A DNA stretch of 64,000 nucleotides from Permianibacter aggregans. GTDB taxonomy: Bacteria > Pseudomonadota > Gammaproteobacteria > Enterobacterales > Permianibacteraceae. The position numbers were made by a program, and so were the translations under genes. Below, in pieces: positions 8,630-16,589 of the stretch. The number at the start of each line of letters is the position of its first letter. Position 1 is the stretch's first letter. The notes beneath the pieces are model-generated. The model was not told the origin of the DNA and ran no database searches. It saw nothing but the letters and a program-made list of their open reading frames with translations. The stretch spans positions 1,302,001 to 1,366,000 of the forward strand of contig NZ_CP037953.1 of NCBI RefSeq assembly GCF_009756665.1, written 5' to 3'.

Positions 8630-8778
8630 TGATACACCTTGTAATTCAGCACCTTTGTGCCGCTTGCTCGGGTTTGGTGGCGGCACGGAATCGCACTATA
8701 GCGCGATTCTGATATAAAAAAATTGATCCTCGCTATGTTCTAATACGCGGTAACAAATTTGCCGACGAGAATTAAGAG

Positions 8779-9567
8779 ATGAATCTGCAATTGAACGGAA
8801 AACGCGCCCTGGTTTGTGGCAGCAGCCAGGGTATCGGCCTGGCCAGTGCGCAGGCACTGGCCGCGCTTGGCGCCGATGTGACGCTATTGGCCCGCGATGC
8901 CGGCAGGCTGGAAACGGCTCTTGCTACGTTACCGCGCAAAACGGAACAGCACCATCAGACGTTGGTAGCGGATTTCAGCGAACCGCACCAGTTGGAACAA
9001 GCGCTGAAGGCATATCTCGCTGGTGGCAACGAGACACAGATCCTGATCAACAATACCGGCGGTCCGGCACCGGGACCGGCCCATAGCGCGACTCTCAGTG
9101 CCTTTGAGGCCGCATTTCGTCAGCACCTGCTGTGCAATCAGATTCTGGTGCAGGCGCTGCTGCCGGGTATGCAGAAAGCCAACTGGGGCCGCATCATCAA
9201 TGTCATTTCCACCTCGGTGAAGCAGCCGATCCCGAATCTCGGCGTCAGCAACACGATACGCGGCGCCGTCGCCAATTGGTCGAAAACGCTGGCTGGCGAG
9301 CTCGGCCAATACGGCATCACTGTCAACAATGTGCTGCCAGGCGCGACGATGACCACGCGGCTGGATGCGGTGTTTGCAGCCAAAGCACAAAAATCCGGTC
9401 GCAGTGTTGATGAAGTGATCGAGGAGGAAAAATCGCATATTCCGCTGCGCCGCTTTGCCGCGCCGGAAGAGCTGGCCAATGTTATCGCGTTTCTGGCTTC
9501 GCCAGCGGCGAGCTACGTCTCCGGTATCAATGTGCCGGTCGATGGCGGCCGCACTTTGTGTCTGTAA
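8779..9567 (+). CDS. SDR-family oxidoreductase
   Basis: A 262-residue short-chain dehydrogenase/reductase. The NAD(P) motif VCGSSQGIGLAS (about 12-23) and the NNTGG segment are clear. Where classical SDRs have YxxxK, this protein has a Ser-rich stretch (VISTSVKQPIPNLGVSNTIR) with no Tyr-x3-Lys, so catalysis may differ. It lies 12 bp before the semialdehyde dehydrogenase and is surely co-transcribed with it. Genes of this type recur beside bacterial 2-aminomuconate pathway genes, but the reaction is not known to me. A fatty-acid-type ketoreductase is possible but less fitting here. Confidence 0.8.
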   Translation: MNLQLNGKRALVCGSSQGIGLASAQALAALGADVTLLARDAGRLETALATLPRKTEQHHQTLVADFSEPHQLEQALKAYLAGGNETQILINNTGGPAPGPAHSATLSAFEAAFRQHLLCNQILVQALLPGMQKANWGRIINVISTSVKQPIPNLGVSNTIRGAVANWSKTLAGELGQYGITVNNVLPGATMTTRLDAVFAAKAQKSGRSVDEVIEEEKSHIPLRRFAAPEELANVIAFLASPAASYVSGINVPVDGGRTLCL

Positions 9568-9579
9568 GAGTGAACATCC

Positions 9580-11034
9580 ATGTCTGATTACATCGACATT
9601 CTGAACTACATCGACGGCGAACTTCAGCCAGCCCAGTCGCAACAATGGCTGGACAATATCGAGCCGGCCACGGGTCATGTTTATTCACGACTGCCGGACT
9701 CCGATGCCAGCGATATCGATGCCGCTTATCGCGCCGCGAAAGCGGCGTTTCCGTTGTGGAAAAACACCAGCATCGATGAACGGGCGCGCTTGCTCAATGC
9801 CATCGCGGATCGCATTGATGCCTGGCAGGACGCATTGGCCGAAGCCGAGAGTATCGACAACGGCAAACCGGTTTCGCTGGCTTGCAGCGTAGACATTCCA
9901 CGCGCCTCACATAATTTCCGTTTTTTCGCGCATGCCATTACCCAATGGGCCAGCGAAAGTCACAGCATGGGCGCCACTGGCTTCAATTACACCTTGCGCG
10001 ACCCGATTGGTGTGGTCGGTTGTATTTCGCCGTGGAATCTGCCGCTGTATTTATTCAGCTGGAAAATTGCGCCAGCGCTCGCCGCCGGCAATTGTGTTGT
10101 TGCAAAACCCTCGGAAGTGACGCCGATGACGGCATTTCTGTTGGCCAATATTTGTCGTGAAGTCGGCCTGCCACGCGGCGTACTGAATATCGTCCATGGC
10201 CTTGGCGCCAAAGCCGGCAATGCCATCGTCAGTCATCCCGGCATCAAAGCAATTTCGTTTACCGGCGGCACCAAGACTGGCGAACACATCGCCCGCACGG
10301 CAGCGCCGATGTTCAAGAAATTGTCGCTGGAACTCGGCGGCAAAAATCCGACCGTGGTGTTCGCCGATTGCGATGTCGACAAAACGCTCAATGAAGTCTT
10401 GCGCGCTTCGTTCGCCAATCAAGGCCAGATCTGTTTGTGCGGTTCACGCATTTATATCGAGCGACCAATCTACGAAAAATTCAAAGCAGCACTGGTCGAA
10501 CAAGCATCGCAGTTGATCGTTGGCGATCCGCAGGAAAAAGCCACCCAGCAAGGCGCACTGGTGTCGAAAGCCCATATGGATAAAGTGCTGTCGTATATCG
10601 CGCTGGCAAAACAGGAAGGCGGCAAACTGCTGACGGGCGGCGAAGCGCTGCAACTCGATGGCCGCTGCAAGGATGGCTACTTCATCAAGCCTACCGTGTT
10701 CGAGAATCTCGATATCGGGTGCCGCACCAATCAGGAAGAAATTTTTGGCCCGGTAATCACCCTGACGCCGTTCGATGATGAACAGCAGGCGATCGCTTAC
10801 GCCAACGGTACCGGCTACGGGCTCGCGGCTAGTGTCTGGACCGAAAACCTGAGCCGGGCCCATCGCGTCGCCGCCGAACTGGAATTCGGTATTGTCTGGA
10901 TCAACTGCTGGCTGCTGCGCGATTTGCGTACACCGTTTGGTGGCGTCAAGCAGTCTGGTGTCGGCCGCGAAGGCGGTGTCGAAGCGCTGCGCTTCTTTAC
11001 CGAAGCCAAGAACGTCTGCGTGAGACTGTCCTGA
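9580..11034 (+). CDS. 2-Aminomuconate 6-semialdehyde dehydrogenase-like ALDH
   Basis: A 484-residue NAD-dependent aldehyde dehydrogenase. The general base is Glu251 (LSLELGGKNP) and the catalytic nucleophile is Cys285 (NQGQICLCG), both intact. The C-terminal WINCWLLRDLRTPFGG segment is typical of the 2-hydroxymuconic / 2-aminomuconic semialdehyde dehydrogenase subgroup. Given ACMS decarboxylase and 2-aminomuconate deaminase 1.3-2.4 kb downstream, the substrate is most likely 2-aminomuconate semialdehyde from tryptophan catabolism (nbaE/amnC role, inference). It is separated from the rest of the pathway by one opposing gene and a terminator. Confidence 0.85.
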   Translation: MSDYIDILNYIDGELQPAQSQQWLDNIEPATGHVYSRLPDSDASDIDAAYRAAKAAFPLWKNTSIDERARLLNAIADRIDAWQDALAEAESIDNGKPVSLACSVDIPRASHNFRFFAHAITQWASESHSMGATGFNYTLRDPIGVVGCISPWNLPLYLFSWKIAPALAAGNCVVAKPSEVTPMTAFLLANICREVGLPRGVLNIVHGLGAKAGNAIVSHPGIKAISFTGGTKTGEHIARTAAPMFKKLSLELGGKNPTVVFADCDVDKTLNEVLRASFANQGQICLCGSRIYIERPIYEKFKAALVEQASQLIVGDPQEKATQQGALVSKAHMDKVLSYIALAKQEGGKLLTGGEALQLDGRCKDGYFIKPTVFENLDIGCRTNQEEIFGPVITLTPFDDEQQAIAYANGTGYGLAASVWTENLSRAHRVAAELEFGIVWINCWLLRDLRTPFGGVKQSGVGREGGVEALRFFTEAKNVCVRLS

Positions 11035-11050
11035 CGATAGGTAACACAAT

Positions 11051-11080
11051 AAAAGGCCATCCGAGGATGGCCTTTTATTT
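11051..11080. terminator. Bidirectional terminator between ALDH and metalloprotease
   Basis: AAAAGGCCATCC, loop GAGG, then a pairing arm ATGGCCTTTT followed by ATTTTT. It serves both convergent genes. Confidence 0.85.
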
Positions 11081-11092
11081 TTCGCCGGTCAT

Positions 11093-11899
11093 TTAATGTT
11101 GATGTTCGCGGGCACGCTCCAAGGTCCAGGTGACCACCGTCAAAATGCGACGGCCTTGACCGAAGTTCAGTTCATACACCGCTTTACCGCCACGTGCGGC
11201 AAGTAAACGGCCCCAGTTTTCTGGACCATTCATGTCAATATTGTTGAAAAAGTCCTCGGCACTCATTCCGCTCTGACACTTTTTGCCTTTGCACGGATTA
11301 CCGCCACCGCCTTCGTCATCCAAATGTTGATAGATCTGCTCCAACATTTGATAGTCATGCTGATCCGGATGTTGGTTCGGTTCAGGATTATTGGAGTAAT
11401 CCATGCACGTGCCGGTCGTGGTATTGAAGTCCTCATCGTTATGATCGAGACCCAGGATATGACCAATTTCCTGGCACATGACTGAATTGCGCCATGCCGG
11501 CGTGTCGTATGTAGGCGAGTTGTAATAGGTGTCATTCACCTTGACCACACCGCTGGTGATATGACCGCCATTGATGGCAATCGAGGCAATGCCGAGCCAG
11601 CCATTGTTACCATAGGTATCGTTGCAAACTTCAACCTTTCCGGTCGAGGCACGACAGCGTTTCGGATTACTCACGGTGCCGGCAACCACTGGTGTGTTAA
11701 TCACCCTCGAGGCTGACCAATCATTGGCGGCGCCATCCAACGAAGCTTGCCAACGGCTGTCGACATTGTCACCAAGCCCGATGGTGATGGGGTTACTGCT
11801 GCGCTCCCAATGATAATTTCCCCACGCATGGTCCGCGTTAGCCGATGACATGCTGCCCCATACAATCATTGAAACTGAAAACCATTGCCAACGATTCAT
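11093..11899 (-). CDS. Secreted matrixin-like metalloprotease with altered zinc motif
   Basis: A 268-residue protein with a signal peptide (cleavage near ANA at about 22) and GGAGGGG before its ATG. Residues 140-165 read as a metzincin site: Q143-E144-I-G-H147-I-L-G-L-D-H153, followed by a CMDY methionine-turn-like segment. The consensus is HExxHxxGxxH, so the first zinc histidine is replaced by glutamine. The glutamate base and the other two histidines remain. I recall bacterial matrixin-like proteins with the same QExGH pattern, so this may be a family feature rather than decay. A Gly-rich break near residue 200 leads to a C-terminal domain. It sits inside the kynurenine region but on the opposite strand, with no evident link to that pathway. 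Confidence 0.7.
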   Translation of the reverse strand: MNRWQWFSVSMIVWGSMSSANADHAWGNYHWERSSNPITIGLGDNVDSRWQASLDGAANDWSASRVINTPVVAGTVSNPKRCRASTGKVEVCNDTYGNNGWLGIASIAINGGHITSGVVKVNDTYYNSPTYDTPAWRNSVMCQEIGHILGLDHNDEDFNTTTGTCMDYSNNPEPNQHPDQHDYQMLEQIYQHLDDEGGGGNPCKGKKCQSGMSAEDFFNNIDMNGPENWGRLLAARGGKAVYELNFGQGRRILTVVTWTLERAREHQH

Positions 11900-12108
11900 T
11901 CTACCCCTCCATGTTCATGTCACTATTCAGCGCCGACTTGAGGCACTACTTGACCAATGTAGCCCAATCGAGGCATGTCAAGGCTCAGCAACAGCGCATC
12001 AACGCTGTGCTGACTTTAGCAAGTTGTCGAAGATTCAAGCGCTTAGTTCATGCTGTCTGAGTACTGCTGATTGAGAGATGGCCTAAGAATGTGTCTGCTT
12101 ATTCAATA

Positions 12109-12137
12109 TTGACCAGTCTTGAGGGTACGCGTATAAA
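12109..12137 (+). promoter_or_regulatory. Sigma70 promoter of the kynurenine operon
   Basis: TTGACC (12109-12114), exactly 17 bp, TATAAA (12132-12137). Transcription would start near 12144, leaving a leader of about 208 nt before the deaminase gene. Confidence 0.7.
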
Positions 12138-12158
12138 ATTGGCTTTATGTTCCCTGTC

Positions 12159-12171
12159 GGTGTTTCACACC
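12159..12171. promoter_or_regulatory. Small inverted repeat just after the promoter
   Basis: GGTGT-TTC-ACACC lies about 15 nt after the predicted transcription start, a position where a repressor would block elongation. This is an operator candidate only; no adjacent regulator gene belongs to this operon. Confidence 0.35.
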
Positions 12172-12352
12172 AATGAGCGCAACCGCGTATCGACAAAAAT
12201 CCAGCGGCGCCATTTTCGCCAGCCGAAATGGTTGCAAATTTATTTTCGCCTGAATCCCCGCCTTTACGGCGTCGCTTCCACAGCGGCGCCGCGCTTGTCG
12301 TACCAGTAGTTCGTCCACACTAAAAATCCAATAAATGAAACAGGAGTTCGTG

Positions 12353-12769
12353 ATGACTGATTCCATTCATTCAGAAAACGCACCGGAACCGGTAGGTCTC
12401 TATCCGCATGCACGCCGCGTCGGCAATTTGTTGTTCTTGTCCGGTGTCGGACCGCGCAAGAAAGGCAGCAAGGAAATTCCGGGTGTGACGCTGAACCCGG
12501 CTGGCGACATCATTGAGTACGATATCGAAGCGCAATGCCATTCGGTTTTTCAAAACGTGAAAACCATTCTCGAATCGTCCGGTTCGCGCTGGGAAAACCT
12601 GGTCGATGTCACCGTTTACCTGACCAATATGCGTGCCGATTTCGCCACTTACAATCGACTCTGGGCCGAGTATTTCAAAGATGCGCAGCCCTGTCGAACG
12701 ACAGTTGAAATACTCAGCTTGCCAACACCAATCGCTATCGAACTGAAATGCATCGCGACCATTGATTGA
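12353..12769 (+). CDS. 2-Aminomuconate deaminase (RidA/YjgF family)
   Basis: A 138-residue RidA-fold protein. YPHARRVGNLLFLSGVGPR at about residues 17-35 and the C-terminal arginine/glutamate segment (CRTTVEILSLPTPIAIELKCIA) are typical of the family. The insertion GPRKKGSKEIPGV is characteristic of the 2-aminomuconate deaminase branch. It converts 2-aminomuconate to 4-oxalocrotonate and ammonia. The ATG at 12353 has GGAG about 6 nt upstream. It is the first gene of the operon, followed 21 bp later by the hydroxyanthranilate dioxygenase. Corresponds to nbaF/amnD in described clusters; assigned mainly by context. Confidence 0.85.
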   Translation: MTDSIHSENAPEPVGLYPHARRVGNLLFLSGVGPRKKGSKEIPGVTLNPAGDIIEYDIEAQCHSVFQNVKTILESSGSRWENLVDVTVYLTNMRADFATYNRLWAEYFKDAQPCRTTVEILSLPTPIAIELKCIATID

Positions 12770-12790
12770 CGGTCGCGTCGCGAGGTGAAT

Positions 12791-13321
12791 ATGAATATTG
12801 TTCCGCCATTCAATTTTCAGAAATGGATTGAAGAACACCGACACTTGCTGCAACCGCCGGTGTGCAACAAACAAGTGTTCGAGAATGACGAGTTCATCGT
12901 CATGGTCGTCGGCGGCCCGAACGGCCGCAAGGATTACCACTACGACGAAGGCCCCGAATTCTTCTACCAGCTAGAAGGCGAGATGCTGCTGAGAACGATG
13001 CAAAACGGCGAACGGGTCGACTACCCAATCAAAGCCGGGGAAATCTTTCTGCTGCCAGCAAAAGTACCGCACTCACCGGTGCGTTACCCAAACTCGATTG
13101 GTTTGGTCGTCGAACGCAAACGCCTACCGCATGAAAAGGACGGATTAATGTGGTTTTGCGACAACTGCGACCACAAACTGTATGAGGAGTATTTTACCTT
13201 GCACAGCGTCGAGAAAGATTTTCTGCCGGTGTTTGAGCGCTACTTAGCCAGTGAGGAAAAGCGTACTTGCGAAAAGTGCGGAACCGTGGCACCGGCGGTA
13301 AATAAGTTGGCGATGAAATAA
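12791..13321 (+). CDS. nbaC: 3-Hydroxyanthranilate 3,4-dioxygenase
   Basis: A 176-residue cupin dioxygenase that opens 3-hydroxyanthranilate to 2-amino-3-carboxymuconate semialdehyde. The Fe(II) ligands expected for the bacterial enzyme are at His50, Glu56 ([10 protein letters not shown]) and His94 (VPHSPVR). The second, rubredoxin-like metal site is complete: Cys123 and Cys126 (CDNC), Cys160 and Cys163 (CEKC). The substrate arginines lie in the VERKR region. The ATG at 12791 is used; a GTG six bases earlier is possible. The gene is sometimes called haoA. Confidence 0.95.
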   Translation: MNIVPPFNFQKWIEEHRHLLQPPVCNKQVFENDEFIVMVVGGPNGRKDYHYDEGPEFFYQLEGEMLLRTMQNGERVDYPIKAGEIFLLPAKVPHSPVRYPNSIGLVVERKRLPHEKDGLMWFCDNCDHKLYEEYFTLHSVEKDFLPVFERYLASEEKRTCEKCGTVAPAVNKLAMK

Positions 13322-13477
13322 TCTTGCAGCATCTGCTTTGTTTTTTCGAAGCTGAATATATTGAAAAGAAAAAAGGGGTCCCCGTATGCGCCAGCCGGCA
13401 AATGCCGAAACTGCTTTGGCTTCTACGCCCATGGAGCCCTGTAACGAAGCTCATGTTTTTTAATAAACGGATAAAGA

Positions 13478-14488
13478 ATGCTTACCATCGACATCCACAC
13501 CCATATCCTTCCAGAAAACTGGCCGAACCTGAAAGAACGTTACGGTTACGGCGGATTTGTGCAACTGGAACACTGTGGTCCTGGTTGCGCCAGAATGATG
13601 AAAGACGGCGAGTTCTTTCGCCAAATCGAACACAACTGCTGGGACCCGAAGCAGCGCATTACCGAATGCGACAGCCACGGCGTGCACGTGCAGGTGCTCT
13701 CGACAGTACCGGTGATGTTCAGTTATTGGGCCAAGCCGGAACACACACTGGATTTGTCAAAAATCCTCAATGACCATATCGCCGATTGTGTCACCGCACA
13801 CCCGAAACGCTTTGTCGGCCTCGGTACGATTCCGATGCAGGACAGCAAGCTGGCGATTCAGGAGCTCGAACGCTGTGTCAAGGAACTGAAATTTCCCGGT
13901 GTGCAAATCGGCTCCAACATCAATGGCCTCAATCTGAATGACCCAGCGCTGTTCGACATTTTTGCAGCGGCCCAGGATTTGGGCGCCTGCATTTTTGTTC
14001 ATCCTTGGGAAGTATTTGGTCGTGATCGCCTGAAGAAATATTGGGCACCATGGTTGGTTGGTATGCCGGCAGAAACGGCGCTGGCTATTTCCTCCATGAT
14101 CTTCGGTGGTGTGTTTGAGCGCTTGCCGAATTTGCGCGTCGCGTTTGCTCATGGTGGTGGCAGTTTCCCCTTTACGATCGGCCGATTGGAACATGGCTTC
14201 GATGTTCGTCCGGATCTCGTTGCGGTAGACAATCAGAAAAGTCCTCGAGATTATCTTGACCGGATTTATCTCGATACTCTGGTTCACGATCCGCTAGCGC
14301 TGCGTTACCTGCTGGATTTGATGGGTCCGCAAAAGCTTGCGCTCGGCACCGACTATCCGTTTCCCCTTGGCGAGTTGGAGCCAGGCAAACTGATTCATGA
14401 AACCTGCAACGATGAGCTGGTCAAAGCACGCTTGTTGCACGGCACTGCCTTGGAATGGATGAATCTCGGCAAGGAGCAATTTCTTTGA
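13478..14488 (+). CDS. nbaD: 2-Amino-3-carboxymuconate-6-semialdehyde decarboxylase
   Basis: A 336-residue amidohydrolase-superfamily decarboxylase (ACMSD). The zinc site begins with [13 protein letters not shown] at residue 3, then [27 protein letters not shown] and [10 protein letters not shown]. It produces 2-aminomuconate semialdehyde and directs carbon away from spontaneous quinolinate formation. GGATAAAGA precedes the ATG. A 156-bp gap separates it from nbaC; I see no gene or terminator there. Its TGA overlaps the TTG start of the next gene. Confidence 0.96.
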   Translation: MLTIDIHTHILPENWPNLKERYGYGGFVQLEHCGPGCARMMKDGEFFRQIEHNCWDPKQRITECDSHGVHVQVLSTVPVMFSYWAKPEHTLDLSKILNDHIADCVTAHPKRFVGLGTIPMQDSKLAIQELERCVKELKFPGVQIGSNINGLNLNDPALFDIFAAAQDLGACIFVHPWEVFGRDRLKKYWAPWLVGMPAETALAISSMIFGGVFERLPNLRVAFAHGGGSFPFTIGRLEHGFDVRPDLVAVDNQKSPRDYLDRIYLDTLVHDPLALRYLLDLMGPQKLALGTDYPFPLGELEPGKLIHETCNDELVKARLLHGTALEWMNLGKEQFL

Positions 14489-15297
14489 TCAAAGTTACCA
14501 TTGACATTGCAGAGCAGAAATTTCTTGCCCGGTTTGACCAGGCTATCAGTCTTGCCATTCCGGTACGGTTCGACGGCGCGCAGCCAGCCTGTTTTGGCAC
14601 CGCCCCGGCCACTGCCTCGCCATTGCAAGCCGGTTCGTTTGTCGGCGATGTTCAGCGTGGTGGCTCGTGCAATGTGCCGGTGTTGACGCTGAACCCGCAT
14701 TGCAACGGCACCCATACCGAAACCATCAGTCATGTCGTCAGCGCGTCAATTCCGCCAGCGCAAATAGCGCCGACACTGGTGCCTTGCATATTGCTCACGG
14801 TAAAGCCCTGTGTAGCAGCGACGACCAGTGAGCAATACCGGCCTGAGCTGAGTCCGCATGACACCGTTATCACGGCCGAAATGCTGAAAAAATGTCTGGC
14901 TGACGCGGACACTAATTTCTTGTCAGCGCTGGTCATTCGCACGCTACCGAACACCGACGCCAAGCTCAGCATGGATTACCACGATGCGCCGTTTTTTACT
15001 CGCGACGCGATGCAGTACTTGCTCAGCAAAGGGGTGGAACACCTGTTGGTGGATTTTCCGTCCATCGATCGAATGAATGATGACGGCCACCTGACCGCGC
15101 ACCATCTGTTTTGGAATCTCGAAGAAGACAGTCATCGACTGCGCGATGGTGCGCGTACGCATTGCAGCGTTACTGAACTGATTTATGTACCGAACTCGGT
15201 CGAGGATGGGCGCTACCTGTTGTCGTTACAGGTTACCGCTTTCGCACTGGACGTCAGCCCAAGCCGTCCGCTACTGATACCGATTGAACAACAATAG
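14485..15297 (+). CDS. Cyclase-family hydrolase, probable kynurenine formamidase
   Basis: A 270-residue protein of the cyclase family that includes KynB. The metal motif reads [13 protein letters not shown], against HxGTHxDxPxH in KynB: the histidines are kept but Glu replaces Asp and the proline is missing. The start is most likely TTG at 14485. A perfect AAGGAG lies 8 nt upstream, and TTGA overlaps the previous stop. No ATG in a sensible position exists. Its place between nbaD and kynU suggests hydrolysis of N-formylkynurenine to kynurenine, but another cyclic or amide substrate cannot be excluded. Confidence 0.75.
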   Translation: MIKVTIDIAEQKFLARFDQAISLAIPVRFDGAQPACFGTAPATASPLQAGSFVGDVQRGGSCNVPVLTLNPHCNGTHTETISHVVSASIPPAQIAPTLVPCILLTVKPCVAATTSEQYRPELSPHDTVITAEMLKKCLADADTNFLSALVIRTLPNTDAKLSMDYHDAPFFTRDAMQYLLSKGVEHLLVDFPSIDRMNDDGHLTAHHLFWNLEEDSHRLRDGARTHCSVTELIYVPNSVEDGRYLLSLQVTAFALDVSPSRPLLIPIEQQ

Positions 15298-15308
15298 TTG
15301 GAGCTTCC

Positions 15309-16589
15309 ATGTTAGAGAACTCGTTAGCGTTTGCGCAAAAACTCGATGCCGCCGACCCGCTGCGTCATATGCGCGAACAGTTTCATTTTCCGAAAGCTGC
15401 CGATGGTCAGGACGAGATTTATCTGGTCGGCAATAGTCTTGGTTTGCAACCGAAGCGCACTGAAACCTATTTGGCGGAATTTCTGCGTGACTGGCGCGAA
15501 CTCGGTGTCCGCGGTCATTTCGAACCGAAACATGCCTGGCTGCCGTACCATGAATTTCTGACCGACGCGAGTGCTGAACTGGTGGGAGCCAAACCAGTTG
15601 AAGTCGTGTGTATGAACTCACTAACCGTCAATCTGCACCTGTTGATGGCGAGTTTCTATCGACCGACCAGCACCCGCTTCAAAATCCTGATCGAGGATCA
15701 TGCGTTTCCTTCGGATCACTACGCGGTCGAATCACAAATTCGCTTTCACGGTTTTGATCCGGCAGCGGCTTTGATTGTCGTCAAACCGCGCGAGGGTGAG
15801 CACTGCATTCGTCACGAAGATCTGGTCGCGACCATTGAGCGTGAAGGAGCATCGCTGGCGCTGATCATGCTGCCCGGTGTGCAGTATTACAGCGGTGAAG
15901 TATTCGATATGCAGGGCATTACCGAAGCAGGTCATAAAGTTGGCGCTCATGTTGGCTTTGATCTCGCGCACGCGGCCGGCAATATCGTCATGCATCTGCA
16001 CGATTGGCATGTTGATTTTGCCGCCTGGTGTTCGTACAAATACCTGAATAGCGGCGCCGGTTCGGTTGCCGGAGCATTTGTCCATGAACGTCATGTCGCG
16101 CGCACAGATATTCCACGCTTGGCCGGTTGGTGGGGCCATGACAAGAAAACCCGTTTCCAGATGGGCCCGCACTTTCAGCCGATCCCATCGGCAGAAAGTT
16201 GGCAATGCTCCAATCCACCGATTCTGTCGTTGGCGGCCGTGCGCGCCTCACTGGATACCTTTACTGAAGCCGGCGGCATTCATCCGCTGCGGGAAAAATC
16301 CTTGAAGCTGACCGGCTTTCTCCGCTTCCTGCTGGAAAGCGAATTCAAAGGCGATATCGATATCATCACGCCATTTGAGCCGCGTCGTCACGGCGCGCAG
16401 TTGTCATTGAATATCGATCTGCACGGCATGAAAGCCAAAGATGTACAGAAGAAACTGGAAACGCAAGGCGTTGCTTGCGATTTTCGCGAGCCGAATGTCA
16501 TGCGCGTGGCGCCAACGCCGCTGTATAACCGTTTTGAGGACTGTTATCGCTTTGTGCAAATGCTGAAAGCAACGGTGCCAGCATCATGA
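15309..16589 (+). CDS. kynU: Kynureninase
   Basis: A 426-residue PLP enzyme of the aminotransferase class V fold that cleaves 3-hydroxykynurenine (or kynurenine) to 3-hydroxyanthranilate (or anthranilate) and alanine. The PLP lysine is Lys244 in WCSYKYLNSGAGS. Other family marks are YLVGNSLGLQPK near the N-terminus, FDLAHAAGN and GWWGHDKKTRF. GGAG lies 5 nt before the ATG. It overlaps kmo by 4 nt (ATGA), so the two are translationally coupled. Confidence 0.97.
   Translation: MLENSLAFAQKLDAADPLRHMREQFHFPKAADGQDEIYLVGNSLGLQPKRTETYLAEFLRDWRELGVRGHFEPKHAWLPYHEFLTDASAELVGAKPVEVVCMNSLTVNLHLLMASFYRPTSTRFKILIEDHAFPSDHYAVESQIRFHGFDPAAALIVVKPREGEHCIRHEDLVATIEREGASLALIMLPGVQYYSGEVFDMQGITEAGHKVGAHVGFDLAHAAGNIVMHLHDWHVDFAAWCSYKYLNSGAGSVAGAFVHERHVARTDIPRLAGWWGHDKKTRFQMGPHFQPIPSAESWQCSNPPILSLAAVRASLDTFTEAGGIHPLREKSLKLTGFLRFLLESEFKGDIDIITPFEPRRHGAQLSLNIDLHGMKAKDVQKKLETQGVACDFREPNVMRVAPTPLYNRFEDCYRFVQMLKATVPAS

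Larger units (their letters stand above)
11900..12352. other. 453-bp divergent intergenic region with kynurenine operon promoter
   Basis: It separates the metalloprotease (minus) from the kynurenine operon (plus). The plus-strand promoter at 12109-12137 and a 208-nt leader with a GGTGT/ACACC repeat are the recognisable parts. For 11900-12100 I see no gene; a TTGACA-like box on the minus strand near 11976-11981 lacks a well-placed -10. Confidence 0.6.

Noticed and set aside
12172-12352. Riboswitch in the kynurenine operon leader
   Set aside because: Several GCC/GGC segments could pair, but no known riboswitch consensus or terminator/antiterminator pair is visible.
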